DNA of 64,000 bases, from the NCBI RefSeq assembly GCF_013410355.1, contig NZ_JACCFI010000001.1:1860001-1924000 (forward strand), in the 5' to 3' direction. This stretch comes from Agromyces hippuratus (lineage in GTDB: Bacteria; Actinomycetota; Actinomycetes; Actinomycetales; Microbacteriaceae). Both the position numbers and the translations under genes were made by a program. The notes beneath the pieces are model-generated. The model worked only from the letters and a program-made list of their open reading frames with translations, was not told the origin of the DNA and did no database searches. Position 1 is the first letter of the stretch, and each line of letters opens with the position of its first letter. Of the stretch, positions 17,673-25,072 are shown piece after piece.

Positions 17673-17789
17673 TCAGCTGCCCGACAACATCACCCTCCCG
17701 ATGTCGCCGCCCACCACGAGCGCGATGACGACCGCCGCAGCCATTGCCGCAGCGATCATCGTGGTCGTCAGCATCGTCATCCGTCGCAT
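17673..17789 (-). CDS. 38-residue hydrophobic peptide in the ECF sigma unit
   Basis: A short frame, MRRMTMLTTTMIAAAMAAAV and so on, ends in GDIGRVMLSGS. It is basic at the N-terminus with one membrane helix at about residues 8-27. GGAGG lies 6 nt before the ATG. The candidate ECF-type promoter at 17841-17816 lies just upstream. It is divergent from the secreted protein at 17923. I do not recognise it. The ribosome site plus the shared promoter motif are the case for its being real. Confidence 0.5.
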   Translation of the reverse strand: MRRMTMLTTTMIAAAMAAAVVIALVVGGDIGRVMLSGS

Positions 17790-17815
17790 CCGCAGCCTCC
17801 ATCGCTCATAGGGGT

Positions 17816-17841
17816 ATGTCCGGCTCGCACGACCCGGTTCC
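17816..17841 (-). promoter_or_regulatory. ECF-type promoter motif, copy B (toward the small peptide)
   Basis: On the minus strand GGAAC and CGGACAT are separated by 14 nt, followed by ACCCC. The motif is identical in spacing to copies at 17854-17879 and 19798-19773. It lies 26 nt before the ATG at 17789. Confidence 0.65.
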
Positions 17842-17853
17842 ATCGGATTCGAG

Positions 17854-17879
17854 GGAACTCGGTCGCCCGTGCCGGACAT
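17854..17879 (+). promoter_or_regulatory. ECF-type promoter motif, copy A (toward the secreted protein)
   Basis: GGAAC, 14 nt, CGGACAT, then ACCC. It is divergent from copy B, so the two form a large inverted repeat (GGGTATGTCCGGC against GCCGGACATACCC). It lies about 43 nt before ATG 17923. Confidence 0.65.
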
Positions 17880-17922
17880 ACCCGTGCAGACCGTCGCCCG
17901 GGCGGAATGAGGAGGAGACCCG

Positions 17923-18480
17923 ATGCCTCGCATCAACCTGATCAGTGCCGCACTCGCGGCATCGCTGGCATTCGCCGGCCTCGGTGCGGCCTCGTCCGCG
18001 ACCGCGGTCGAGACACTCGGCACCGGCGCGAAGGCGGCCGCGGCCGAACACTGCGCGGTGGAAGTGCGATCCGTCGGCGAACGGTCCGCGCCGTCCACCC
18101 TCGTCTGCTTCCCCGAGCCCGAGGGCGTCGAGCGATACCTCGCCGCGATCGGCACCGCCGATGCATCCGGACGCGCCGTCGCCGCCGCCTCGACCTCGCT
18201 CGGCACCGTGTACTCCAACAGCAACGGCGGCGGTTCCAGCCTCACGTTCTGGGGATCGAGCGGATGCTACGGCGTCGTGTTCGGCTTCTCGAGCATGCCC
18301 TCGGGCTGGAGCAGCAACGTCAGTTCCGCCGGCGGCTCCCACGGGTGCTGGGTGACCCTCTACGGCGCGACGAGGTACGGCGGAGCGCGCCTGAACTGCA
18401 CGCCGTGGTGCGGCGGGATCGGCGGCCTCAACGATCAGGTGAAGTCGATCGTGTTCCGCCCGACCGGCACCTTCGGCTAG
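17923..18480 (+). CDS. Secreted cysteine-rich protein, peptidase inhibitor I36-like
   Basis: 185 residues with a Sec signal peptide (about 1-28, ending ASSATA). The mature part contains six Cys in the patterns EHCAVEV, LVCFPEP, SGCYGVVF, HGCWVTLYG and LNCTPWCGG, suggesting three disulfides. The Gly/Tyr/Trp-rich beta pattern resembles the actinobacterial I36/gamma-crystallin-like inhibitor family. That family call is tentative. AGGAGG precedes the ATG. Its promoter matches that of the nearby ECF sigma gene, so it is probably a regulon member. Its TAG stop overlaps the opposite gene's TAG in CTAG. Confidence 0.72.
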   Translation: MPRINLISAALAASLAFAGLGAASSATAVETLGTGAKAAAAEHCAVEVRSVGERSAPSTLVCFPEPEGVERYLAAIGTADASGRAVAAASTSLGTVYSNSNGGGSSLTFWGSSGCYGVVFGFSSMPSGWSSNVSSAGGSHGCWVTLYGATRYGGARLNCTPWCGGIGGLNDQVKSIVFRPTGTFG

Positions 18481-18980
18481 TCGTCGAGGGGTGCGAGTCC
18501 GAGCGCGGCGCAGATCGATGCATTCGACGACGGCACCACTGCCGCACTCCCGTCGGCCATGACGCAGCCCCGCAGCTCGTCGGGCGCGCGGCCTGGCGGG
18601 TTGCTCGCCGCCGTCGGGTCGAACGCTTCGTCGAGGACGCCCTGCTGCCACATGAGGGTGCAGATCCCGACCGCATCGGCGACGCGACCGGCGCCGCTCG
18701 GTGAGGCGATCGTGGCCGCCGAACCGGGATAACTGCCGTCGGCACCGCGCTCGGCTTCCGTCATGCAGAGCACCACCTCGGTGTTCGACACGGCCGTCGG
18801 CTGCAGCAGCACCGCGCCGGCGGTCGCCGCGACACCGATCGCGAGCACGCCGACGCCGCTCCATCCGAGAACGCGGCGGCGGCGGCGCTTCGCCTGCGCG
18901 ACCGGCTCGGTGCGCACGTGGTCGATGAGCATCGCGCGGATCGCGGCGGCGCGATCGGGGCGCATCTCGGGCGGGGTCAT
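18477..18980 (-). CDS. Single-pass membrane protein, probable anti-sigma partner
   Basis: 167 residues: a short cytoplasmic N-terminus with a basic KRRRRR stretch at 31-36, one membrane helix at about 38-59, and an exported domain with four Cys (72, 107, 139, 157). No HxxxCxxC zinc anti-sigma motif is present. The ATG overlaps the sigma stop as ATGA, the usual position of an anti-sigma gene. The call is positional. Its tail overlaps the convergent secreted-protein gene by 4 nt. Confidence 0.65.
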   Translation of the reverse strand: MTPPEMRPDRAAAIRAMLIDHVRTEPVAQAKRRRRRVLGWSGVGVLAIGVAATAGAVLLQPTAVSNTEVVLCMTEAERGADGSYPGSAATIASPSGAGRVADAVGICTLMWQQGVLDEAFDPTAASNPPGRAPDELRGCVMADGSAAVVPSSNASICAALGLAPLDD

Positions 18981-19624
18981 CGCGTCACCTCCATGCCGAG
19001 GTCGTCGGAGGACGGCGTGCCGGTCGACGGCGCTGCGGTCGACGGCGCGGGCGTCTCCCGGGGTTCGCGGAGCGAACCGAGCTCGGCCTGCAGCTTCGCG
19101 CGGGCCCGCGCGAGCCGGGACTTCACCGTGCCGACCGGGATGTCGAGCACGTTCGCCACGTCGGCCATGGGCAGCTGGTCGACGAGGCAGAGGTCGACGA
19201 TGCGTCGGTCGTTGGCGCCGAGTCGTTGCAGCGCGGCGGTGACCTGCCGCGCCGTCCGCTCGCTGTCGAGACGGGTGCCGACCTCATGGCTCGGATCGAG
19301 CGCGTGCTCTGCCGCGGGCAGCTTCGCGAGCAGGCGTCGGTAGCGCCGCCCCGAGCGCTCGATGTTGAGCGACACGTTCGTGGTCACGACGAGGAGCCAG
19401 GGCAGGAGCGAACCGTCGACGAACCGCACGTCGTGGCGTCGACGCCACGCCTCGAGGAAGACGATCGCGACGACGTCTTCGGCGTCGGTGCGATCGAAGA
19501 CGCGGGAGCAGGCCTTGCGGAAGATGCGCGCACGATAGCGGTCGTAGACCACGCCGAACGACGCCTCCGTACCCGAGGTGGCCTCGAGCCAGAGCACCGC
19601 GTCGGATCGGGCGTCGTCATCCAT
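18977..19624 (-). CDS. ECF (sigma-70 family) RNA polymerase sigma factor
   Basis: 215 residues. Region 2 is seen in FGVVYDRYRARIFRKACSRV and DAEDVVAIVFLEAWRRR. Region 4 is seen in QRLGANDRRIVDLCLVDQLP followed by VANVLDIPVGTVKSRLARAR. A disordered Pro/Ser/Thr tail follows. Two upstream signals are visible. TAGGCT (19639-19634) lies 9 nt before the ATG, and an ECF-type motif (19798-19773) about 150 nt upstream matches two other promoters. That fits basal expression plus self-activation. Confidence 0.92.
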   Translation of the reverse strand: MDDDARSDAVLWLEATSGTEASFGVVYDRYRARIFRKACSRVFDRTDAEDVVAIVFLEAWRRRHDVRFVDGSLLPWLLVVTTNVSLNIERSGRRYRRLLAKLPAAEHALDPSHEVGTRLDSERTARQVTAALQRLGANDRRIVDLCLVDQLPMADVANVLDIPVGTVKSRLARARAKLQAELGSLREPRETPAPSTAAPSTGTPSSDDLGMEVTR

Positions 19625-19772
19625 GGTCGAGCCAGCCTAACCGGGCATCGCGCCACGGGCGCACTCCCGGCTGCGGGCGCGCGCGTGCCGCTGTCGCTGC
19701 GTTCGCGATCGTCGCCCACCGATGCTCTCCCTCTGAGACCGAGCCCACCGAGGGCATCCCGCTCACCAGGGA

Positions 19773-19798
19773 ATGTCCGGATGACCCCGCCCGGTTCC
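19773..19798 (-). promoter_or_regulatory. ECF-type promoter motif, copy C (toward the sigma factor)
   Basis: GGAAC, 14 nt, CGGACAT, then TCCC, in the context ATGGAACCGGG that is shared with copy B. It gives a leader of about 145 nt to the sigma ATG. Confidence 0.6.
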
Positions 19799-19820
19799 AT
19801 CGACCGGAGGATCGACCGCG

Positions 19821-20231
19821 TCAGGCGGCGAGTGCCTGCGAGATGCGCACCGTGTTGCCCGAGGGATCGCGGAAGGCGCAGTCGCGCGGACCCCAGGCCT
19901 GGTCGATCGGCTCCTGCAGCACCTCGGCGCCCGACGCGCTCACCCGCTCGAAGAGGGCGTCGACGTCGTCGGAACGGAACACGAGCATCGGCAGCACGCC
20001 CTTCGCGAGGAGTTCCTGCATCGCGTCGCCGTCGGCCTGCGAGCGGCCGGCGTGCGGGTCGGAGAGCACGATGCCGAGCCCGGGCTGCGCGGCGCTGCCG
20101 AGCGTGACCCACCGGTGATCGCCGGATGCCACGTCGTTCTGCACCTCGAGGCCGAGCGCGTCACGGTAGAAGGCGAGCGCTTCGTCGACATCGTTGACGG
20201 TGACGTTGGTGTACTGGAGTGCGATGGTCAT
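19821..20231 (-). CDS. VOC superfamily (glyoxalase-like) protein
   Basis: 136 residues with the paired beta-alpha-beta pattern of glyoxalase/bleomycin-resistance proteins: YTNVTVNDVDEALAFYRDAL, LGIVLSDPH, LVFRSDDVDALFERV and CAFRDPSGNTVRISQ. The ligand is unknown. It starts 10 nt after the stop of an AraC-type gene, so the two form an operon. Confidence 0.88.
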   Translation of the reverse strand: MTIALQYTNVTVNDVDEALAFYRDALGLEVQNDVASGDHRWVTLGSAAQPGLGIVLSDPHAGRSQADGDAMQELLAKGVLPMLVFRSDDVDALFERVSASGAEVLQEPIDQAWGPRDCAFRDPSGNTVRISQALAA

Positions 20232-20241
20232 GGCAGCGACG

Positions 20242-20682
20242 TTACGCGGCGGCGTCGCTGCTCGCTTCTCGGTTCCTGCTCGGTGCGCTCCGCGCCGGGC
20301 GCGTGTACGTCTTCGCGACGCACGGCGGCATGGCGTTGACCGCGTCGTGTTCGCGGCTGCGATACGACGTCGGCGTCTCTCCGACGATCTCGGTGAACCG
20401 GGAGCTGAACGAGCCGAGCGAGGTACAACCGACGGCCATGCACGCGTCGGTGACGCTGACACCCGCTCGCAGCAGCGCCATCGCGCGTTCGATGCGTCGC
20501 GTCATGAGGTAGCTGTACGGCGTCTCACCGTATGCGGCGCGGAATCGGCGTGAGAAGTGCGCCGGGGACATGAGCGCCTGCGCCGCCATCGTCGGCACGT
20601 CGAGCGGCTCGGCGTACTCGCGATCGATCAGATCGCGGGCCCGGCGCAGATGAACGAAGTTCTCGAGCTCCTGCGGAGTCAT
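20242..20682 (-). CDS. AraC family transcriptional regulator
   Basis: 146 residues consisting mostly of the two-HTH AraC DNA-binding domain (LDVPTMAAQALMSPAHFSRR, then VTDACMAVGCTSLGSFSSRF) plus a basic tail. There is no ligand-binding domain. TACCGT (20694-20689) lies 6 nt before the ATG, indicating a leaderless mRNA. It is the first gene of the pair with the glyoxalase-like protein, which it presumably controls. Confidence 0.9.
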   Translation of the reverse strand: MTPQELENFVHLRRARDLIDREYAEPLDVPTMAAQALMSPAHFSRRFRAAYGETPYSYLMTRRIERAMALLRAGVSVTDACMAVGCTSLGSFSSRFTEIVGETPTSYRSREHDAVNAMPPCVAKTYTRPARSAPSRNREASSDAAA

Positions 20683-20741
20683 GCTGCCACGGTAGCACCG
20701 AGCCATCCGCCGCTCGATTTCGCGCGACGCGCATGCTGGCT

Positions 20742-20747
20742 TAGTCT
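20742..20747 (+). promoter_or_regulatory. -10 box (TAGTCT) for a leaderless start at 20754
   Basis: TAGTCT, then CGGGGC, then ATG. The identical 12 nt recurs before radA at 35121-35132. Confidence 0.55.
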
Positions 20748-20753
20748 CGGGGC

Positions 20754-21257
20754 ATGAGCACCGAAGTCGTTGCCGAAGTCGTCGTCCGCCCCATCCGTGA
20801 CTCCGATGTGGAGGCCCTGGGCCGCGTTCACGCGACCTGCTGGCACGAGACCTACGACCACCTGATCAGCGCCGCTGCGTTCGAACACCTCTCCCCCCGC
20901 CGCATGGCCGAGCTGTGGACCCACATGGCCGCCCGCGGCGAGGAGTACAACCAGTTCGCCGCCCTCGTCGACGGCGAGATCGTCGGCTTCGTCGGCTCGG
21001 GCCCCGCCCGTGACGAGAACCCTCCGCGCGAGCGCGAGCTCTACTTCATCTACCTGCTCGACGCCTATCACGGCACGGGCATCGGCCAGAAGCTCTTCGA
21101 CGCCGCGTGCGGCGATCGCCCCGGGTACCTCTGGGTCGCCGAAGACAACCCGCGTGCCCACCGGTTCTACGCGCGCAACGGCTTCACGCCCGACGGCGCC
21201 GCGCAGGACGTGCCGTTCCTCGGCGAGGAGATCCACGAGGTGCGGCTGGTCCGCTGA
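20754..21257 (+). CDS. GNAT family N-acetyltransferase
   Basis: 167 residues. VVVRPIRDSDVEALGRVHA opens the GNAT fold. The acetyl-CoA loop is YHGTGIGQKLFDAA, followed by LWVAEDNPRAHRFYARNGF. The acceptor is unknown. It is divergent from the AraC gene. Confidence 0.92.
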   Translation: MSTEVVAEVVVRPIRDSDVEALGRVHATCWHETYDHLISAAAFEHLSPRRMAELWTHMAARGEEYNQFAALVDGEIVGFVGSGPARDENPPRERELYFIYLLDAYHGTGIGQKLFDAACGDRPGYLWVAEDNPRAHRFYARNGFTPDGAAQDVPFLGEEIHEVRLVR

Positions 21258-21279
21258 GTCGCCTGTTGCCTGAGGCGCC

Positions 21280-21329
21280 CGTTCCCTGATCTCGTCGAAG
21301 GGAACGCGCTTCGACCGGCTCAGCGAACG
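21280..21329. repeat. REP/BIME-like pair of inverted 21-nt units
   Basis: Unit 1 (21280-21300, CGTTCCCTGATCTCGTCGAAG) and unit 2 (21309-21329, read on the minus strand) match at 17 of 21 positions. Unit 1 also forms a hairpin with the GGGAACG that follows. It sits between two convergent genes and may act as a terminator. Confidence 0.65.
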
Positions 21330-21334
21330 GAGAT

Positions 21335-21916
21335 TCAGCGCAGCGCGCCCACCGAGGCGAGCGCCTGCTTGACGAGCGCGCCCCGCCCGCCCTCCATCTC
21401 GGCGGCGATGCTCGGGCTGACGGCCTCGGCCGGGGTCATCCACGTGACCTCGAGCGCGTCCTGACGCGGCTCGCAGGTGCCGGTGACCGGCACCACGAAC
21501 GCGAGCGACACGGCGTGCTGGCGCTCGTCGGTGAACGGCGTGATGCCCGGCATCGGGAAGTACTCGGCGACGCTGAACGGCACGGAGCTCGCCGGCAGCA
21601 GCGGGAACGCCATCGGCCCGAGGTCCTTCTCGAGATGGCGGAACAGCGCGTCGCGGATCGTCTCGCCGTACATGACGCGGCCCGACACGAGCGTGCGCGT
21701 CATCTCGCCCACGGCGTTCGCCCGCAGCAGCACGCCGACCTCGGTCACCTGGCCGAGGCCGTCGACGCGCACGGGCACGGCCTCGACGTAGAGCAGCGGC
21801 AGCCTGCCCCGCACCTCGGCGAGCTCGAGGTCGGTCAGCCAGCCCGGATTCGCCGGCGGCCTGACGACGGGTTCGTCGTCGGGGTTCCAGTCCGGGTCGG
21901 GGGTGCGTACGCTCAT
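21335..21916 (-). CDS. NUDIX hydrolase-like DUF4916 protein
   Basis: 193 residues. PNPGWLTDLELAEVRGRLPL and LYVEAVPVRV begin a domain resembling DUF4916, a NUDIX-fold family. GRVMYGETIRDALFRHLEKD occupies the Nudix-helix position but lacks the full GX5EX7REUXEEXGU box, so hydrolase activity is doubtful. CAGAAT lies 6 nt before the ATG. It is convergent with the GNAT gene across the REP-like element. Confidence 0.78.
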   Translation of the reverse strand: MSVRTPDPDWNPDDEPVVRPPANPGWLTDLELAEVRGRLPLLYVEAVPVRVDGLGQVTEVGVLLRANAVGEMTRTLVSGRVMYGETIRDALFRHLEKDLGPMAFPLLPASSVPFSVAEYFPMPGITPFTDERQHAVSLAFVVPVTGTCEPRQDALEVTWMTPAEAVSPSIAAEMEGGRGALVKQALASVGALR

Positions 21917-21939
21917 GCCTCGATTCTGCCCCACCGCGC

Positions 21940-21945
21940 TAGCGT
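21940..21945 (+). promoter_or_regulatory. -10 box (TAGCGT) for a leaderless start at 21953
   Basis: TAGCGT lies 7 nt before the ATG of the esterase gene, with no ribosome site in the gap. Confidence 0.5.
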
Positions 21946-21952
21946 TGACCCC

Positions 21953-22603
21953 ATGACCGACGTGCAGATCGATGACGAGGCCGTGCTGTGGTCGGCCTCC
22001 GCGGCCGACCGGGAGGGTCGCCCGCTCCTGGTGCTGCTGCACGGCTACAACTCGAACGAGGGCGATCTGTTCGGCCTCGCGCCCTATCTGCCGCTCTCGC
22101 CCGCGGTCGCGTCGCTGCGCGCCCCGACCTTCACCGGATACGGGCACGCCTGGTTCCCGCTCATGGACGAGGGCGTCGAGTCCTCGATCGCGGGGGCGGA
22201 TGCCGCGGTCACGGCGATCATCGACTGGCTCGACAGGGTCGCTCCCGACGCGTCGTCGGTGGGGCTGCTCGGCTTCTCGCAGGGCGGCGCGATGGCGATC
22301 GAGCTCCTGCGCCGCGCGCCCGAGCGCTTCGCGTTCGCGGTGAGCCTCGCCGGATTCGCCCTCCCGGGCGATCGCGCGGGCGACGAGCGGATGTCGCAGC
22401 TCCTGCCGCCCGTCTTCTGGGGTCGCGGCACGGTCGATCAGGTGATCCCCGCGGCATCCGTCGCTCGCACGCAGACCTGGCTGCCCGCGCACTCATCGCT
22501 CGACGAGCGCATCTACGAGGGCCTCGGCCACTCGGTGTCCGAGCTCGAGCTCGCCGATGCCGCGGCGTTCCTCGCCGCGCGCTACGCAACCCCGGTCGAG
22601 TAG
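21953..22603 (+). CDS. Alpha/beta hydrolase, carboxylesterase/phospholipase type
   Basis: A 216-residue serine esterase. The oxyanion region is LLVLLHGYNSNEGD, the nucleophile elbow GFSQGGAMA, and the acid and histidine lie near WGRGTVDQVIP and GLGHSVS. It hydrolyses ester or lysophospholipid substrates by family. It is cytosolic, with no signal peptide. Confidence 0.9.
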   Translation: MTDVQIDDEAVLWSASAADREGRPLLVLLHGYNSNEGDLFGLAPYLPLSPAVASLRAPTFTGYGHAWFPLMDEGVESSIAGADAAVTAIIDWLDRVAPDASSVGLLGFSQGGAMAIELLRRAPERFAFAVSLAGFALPGDRAGDERMSQLLPPVFWGRGTVDQVIPAASVARTQTWLPAHSSLDERIYEGLGHSVSELELADAAAFLAARYATPVE

Positions 22604-22633
22604 CGAGCACCACTCGACGGTGCGTCTCGAGAG

Positions 22634-23044
22634 CTAGACGCCCGAGCCGCCGCTGCTGCGGCGCTCTGCGCGCTCCTTGTCGCGCTCGGCGACGCGGATC
22701 TTCTCGGCGCGCACGGCGGCCTGCGTTGCGCGCTCGGTGACGAGCCAGGCCGGCGGCGCCTCGAGCAGCGCCTTGATCTCGGCCGAGGTGAGCGGGTCGG
22801 TCACGCCGCCGCGCGCGAGACCGGAGTTCGAGACGCCGAGCTTCGCGGCCACGACGGTGCGCGGGTGCGGGCCCTCACGGCGCAGCACCTCGAGCCACTC
22901 GGGCGGCTCCGCCATGAGCGCCGCGAGTTCGTCGCGCGTGATGAGCCCCTCGCGGAACTCCTCGGGTGCGGCCTCGAGGAGGATGCCGAGCTTCTTGGCT
23001 GCGGTCTCCGCCTTCATGGTCTGGGAGTTCTTCGACTTGCTCAC
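22634..23044 (-). CDS. DUF5997 family protein
   Basis: 136 residues, charged and probably helical: MKAETAAKKLGILLEAAPEE, TRDELAALMAEPPEWLEVLR, AAKLGVSNSGLARGGVTDPL and EIKALLEAPPAWL. The repeated PPxWL pieces are typical of DUF5997. Function is unknown. In related genomes it lies beside the LysR-type gene, which is divergent here too. The GTG at 23044 is the likeliest start. An ATG nine codons in is the alternative. Confidence 0.8.
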   Translation of the reverse strand: MSKSKNSQTMKAETAAKKLGILLEAAPEEFREGLITRDELAALMAEPPEWLEVLRREGPHPRTVVAAKLGVSNSGLARGGVTDPLTSAEIKALLEAPPAWLVTERATQAAVRAEKIRVAERDKERAERRSSGGSGV

Positions 23045-23149
23045 TCCCTCACCGTATCCCGTCTCGGCCCTTCCGCCCACCGGGAGGCCGTCGACCATCG
23101 TCTACGCTGGGAACAGGCTGAACACGGCTGCAGGGGAACGGGGGCCGAG

Positions 23150-23872
23150 GTGACACTGCGACTCCGCTACGTCGCCGGGGTGAGCCCGTCGAAGTGGCTT
23201 CGGGTGTGGAACGATCTGCGCCCCGACCTGCCCCTCGAGACGATCGTCGTCGAGGAGTCCGAGCAGCTCGACGCGCTCGTCGCCGGCGAGGCCGACATCG
23301 CGTTCGTGCGCCTGCCCGTCGACACCGAGGGCATGCACGCCGTCGCGCTCTGGGAGGAGCTCCCGGTCGTCGTGCTGCCGAAGGAGCATCCGCTCGCCGA
23401 CGCCGAGTCGCTCACGCTCGCCGACCTCGAAGGCGAGACCCTCGCCCCGGTGCAGGCCGACCCCGCCATGACGATCGAACTCGTCGCCGCCGGCACCGGT
23501 CACGCGATCGTGCCGCACTCGGTCGCCCGCCTGCACCGAAGGAAGGACGTCGTCGCGGTTCCCGTGACCGATGCCCCGCCGACGCAGATCTCGCTGCTCT
23601 GGCCCCGCGAGCGCGACGACGCGGACATCCAGCAGTTCGTCGCCGTCGTGCGCGGCCGCAGCGCCAAGAGCTCACGCGGCTCGGCCGACGACCCGCCTCC
23701 GATGAAGCCCGCGAAGGCCGCGAAGCTCGCTGCCGCCGAGCGACGTGCCGCGGCGGCGAATTCGGGCGACGGCAAGGGCAAGAAGGGCAAGAAGGGCGGC
23801 GCCAAGGGCGGCCGTCCGGCACCGCGCACCGGAGCGGGCGCCAAGCAGCGCAGCCGCAGGAGAGGTCGATGA
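23150..23872 (+). CDS. LysR substrate-binding-domain protein without a DNA-binding domain
   Basis: 240 residues. The body is a LysR-type effector domain (LRYVAGVSPSKWLRVWNDLR, LVAGEADIAFVRLPVD, GTGHAIVPHSVAR) but there is no winged helix in front. The C-terminal 70 residues are a Lys/Gly/Ala/Arg-rich basic tail (GKGKKGKKGGAKGG). It may bind a ligand and act through a partner, perhaps the divergent DUF5997 protein. Its stop overlaps the next ATG as ATGA. Confidence 0.85.
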   Translation: MTLRLRYVAGVSPSKWLRVWNDLRPDLPLETIVVEESEQLDALVAGEADIAFVRLPVDTEGMHAVALWEELPVVVLPKEHPLADAESLTLADLEGETLAPVQADPAMTIELVAAGTGHAIVPHSVARLHRRKDVVAVPVTDAPPTQISLLWPRERDDADIQQFVAVVRGRSAKSSRGSADDPPPMKPAKAAKLAAAERRAAAANSGDGKGKKGKKGGAKGGRPAPRTGAGAKQRSRRRGR

Positions 23873-24612
23873 GCGGCAAGCCCTTCCTCTTCCTCTCGGC
23901 ACGCCCCGAGGTCGAGGCCGTCGGGCCCGAGTACGAGTCGGTGCGCCGTGCCATGGGCGTCGACGCCGGCCGCCTCGAGCACGTGCGACTCGACGTCGAC
24001 CCGCTCGGCCATCCCCCGCTCGACGCGTACGCCGGCATCGTCGTCGGCGGCAGCCCGTTCAACGTGACCACGCCCGAATCCGGCAAGCACGAGGTGCAGC
24101 GCCGGGTCGAGGCCGATCTCACCCGTCTCGCCGAGCAGGCGCTCGCGGCCGACTTCCCGCTGCTCTTCACCTGCTACGGCATCGGCGTGCTGACCAGGCT
24201 GCTCGGCGGCGAGGTCGGCACGGCGTACGGCGAAGACGCACAGGCGGTCGAGATCCGGCTCACCGAAGCCGGCGCGGCAGACCCGCTCGTCGGGGCGCTG
24301 CCCGAACGCTTCGACGCGCTCGTCGGGCACAAGGAGGCCACCGACCGCCTGCCCGACGACGCCGTGCTGCTCGCGTCATCGGCCGCCTGCCCCGTGCAGA
24401 TCTACCGCGTGGGCACCCGCGTCTACGCGACCCAGTTCCACCCCGAGGTCTCGACGAGCGACTTCATCGCCCGCGCGCAGGTGTACCGCCACCACGGCTA
24501 CTTCCCGGCGAGCGAGCTGCGCGAGGTCGGCGAGCGGCTGGCCGCGGCATCCGTCACCGAACCCCAGCGGATGCTCCGGCGCTTCGCCGAACTCGCGGGC
24601 GAGCGCGGCTGA
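23869..24612 (+). CDS. Class I glutamine amidotransferase (GuaA-like N domain)
   Basis: A 247-residue stand-alone amidotransferase. The nucleophile motif is FTCYGIG with Cys102, and the His/Glu pair lies in QFHPEVS. It resembles bacterial GMP-synthase-like glutaminases that lack the synthetase domain, so the ammonia acceptor is unknown. It is coupled to the LysR-type gene through ATGA. A strong terminator follows. Confidence 0.9.
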   Translation: MSGKPFLFLSARPEVEAVGPEYESVRRAMGVDAGRLEHVRLDVDPLGHPPLDAYAGIVVGGSPFNVTTPESGKHEVQRRVEADLTRLAEQALAADFPLLFTCYGIGVLTRLLGGEVGTAYGEDAQAVEIRLTEAGAADPLVGALPERFDALVGHKEATDRLPDDAVLLASSAACPVQIYRVGTRVYATQFHPEVSTSDFIARAQVYRHHGYFPASELREVGERLAAASVTEPQRMLRRFAELAGERG

Positions 24613-24623
24613 GGCGCGACCGA

Positions 24624-24671
24624 GCCGCGTGTCGGCGGTGCGTCCTGCGTCGCACCCGCCCGACACGCGGC
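24624..24671. terminator. Bidirectional hairpin terminator between convergent genes
   Basis: Outer 12-bp arms (GCCGCGTGTCGG and CCGACACGCGGC) enclose an inner 6-bp stem (GGTGCG and CGCACC). It serves the amidotransferase and the opposite GlsB-type gene. Confidence 0.85.
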
Positions 24672-24690
24672 GGTCGTTCGTGCCGTGGAG

Positions 24691-24966
24691 CTACGCGGCC
24701 GTGCTCTTGTTGCGGCCCCGGGTGATGAGCCCCCAGATGAGCAGCACGATGATCGATCCGGCGATGGCGAGGAGCCACGTGCCGAGATCCCAGAACTGGT
24801 CCATGCCGATGCCGAAGAGGGCACTGCCGATCCAGCCGCCGAGGAGGGCCCCGACGACGCCGAGCAGCAGGGTGACGAACCATCCTCCGCCCTGGTTGCC
24901 CGGCAGGATCAGCTTGGCGATCGCGCCGGCGATGAGGCCGAGGATCAGAAACGCGAGGAAACTCAT
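24691..24966 (-). CDS. GlsB/YeaQ/YmgE family stress-response membrane protein
   Basis: 91 residues with three hydrophobic helices and the Gly-rich transglycosylase-associated pattern LIAGAIAKLILPGNQGGGWF then LLGVVGALLGGWIG. It is a small integral membrane protein of unknown mechanism. AAGGAG lies upstream of the ATG. Confidence 0.92.
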   Translation of the reverse strand: MSFLAFLILGLIAGAIAKLILPGNQGGGWFVTLLLGVVGALLGGWIGSALFGIGMDQFWDLGTWLLAIAGSIIVLLIWGLITRGRNKSTAA

Positions 24967-25072
24967 GGGGTGCTCCTTCGTTCGATATCTCAACGAAACC
25001 ACCGCAGGTGGGCCGGTGCAAGCCCCTTGCCCCGCGTGGCGTCGATGCGATACCACGCAGGTTTCGCGCTGA

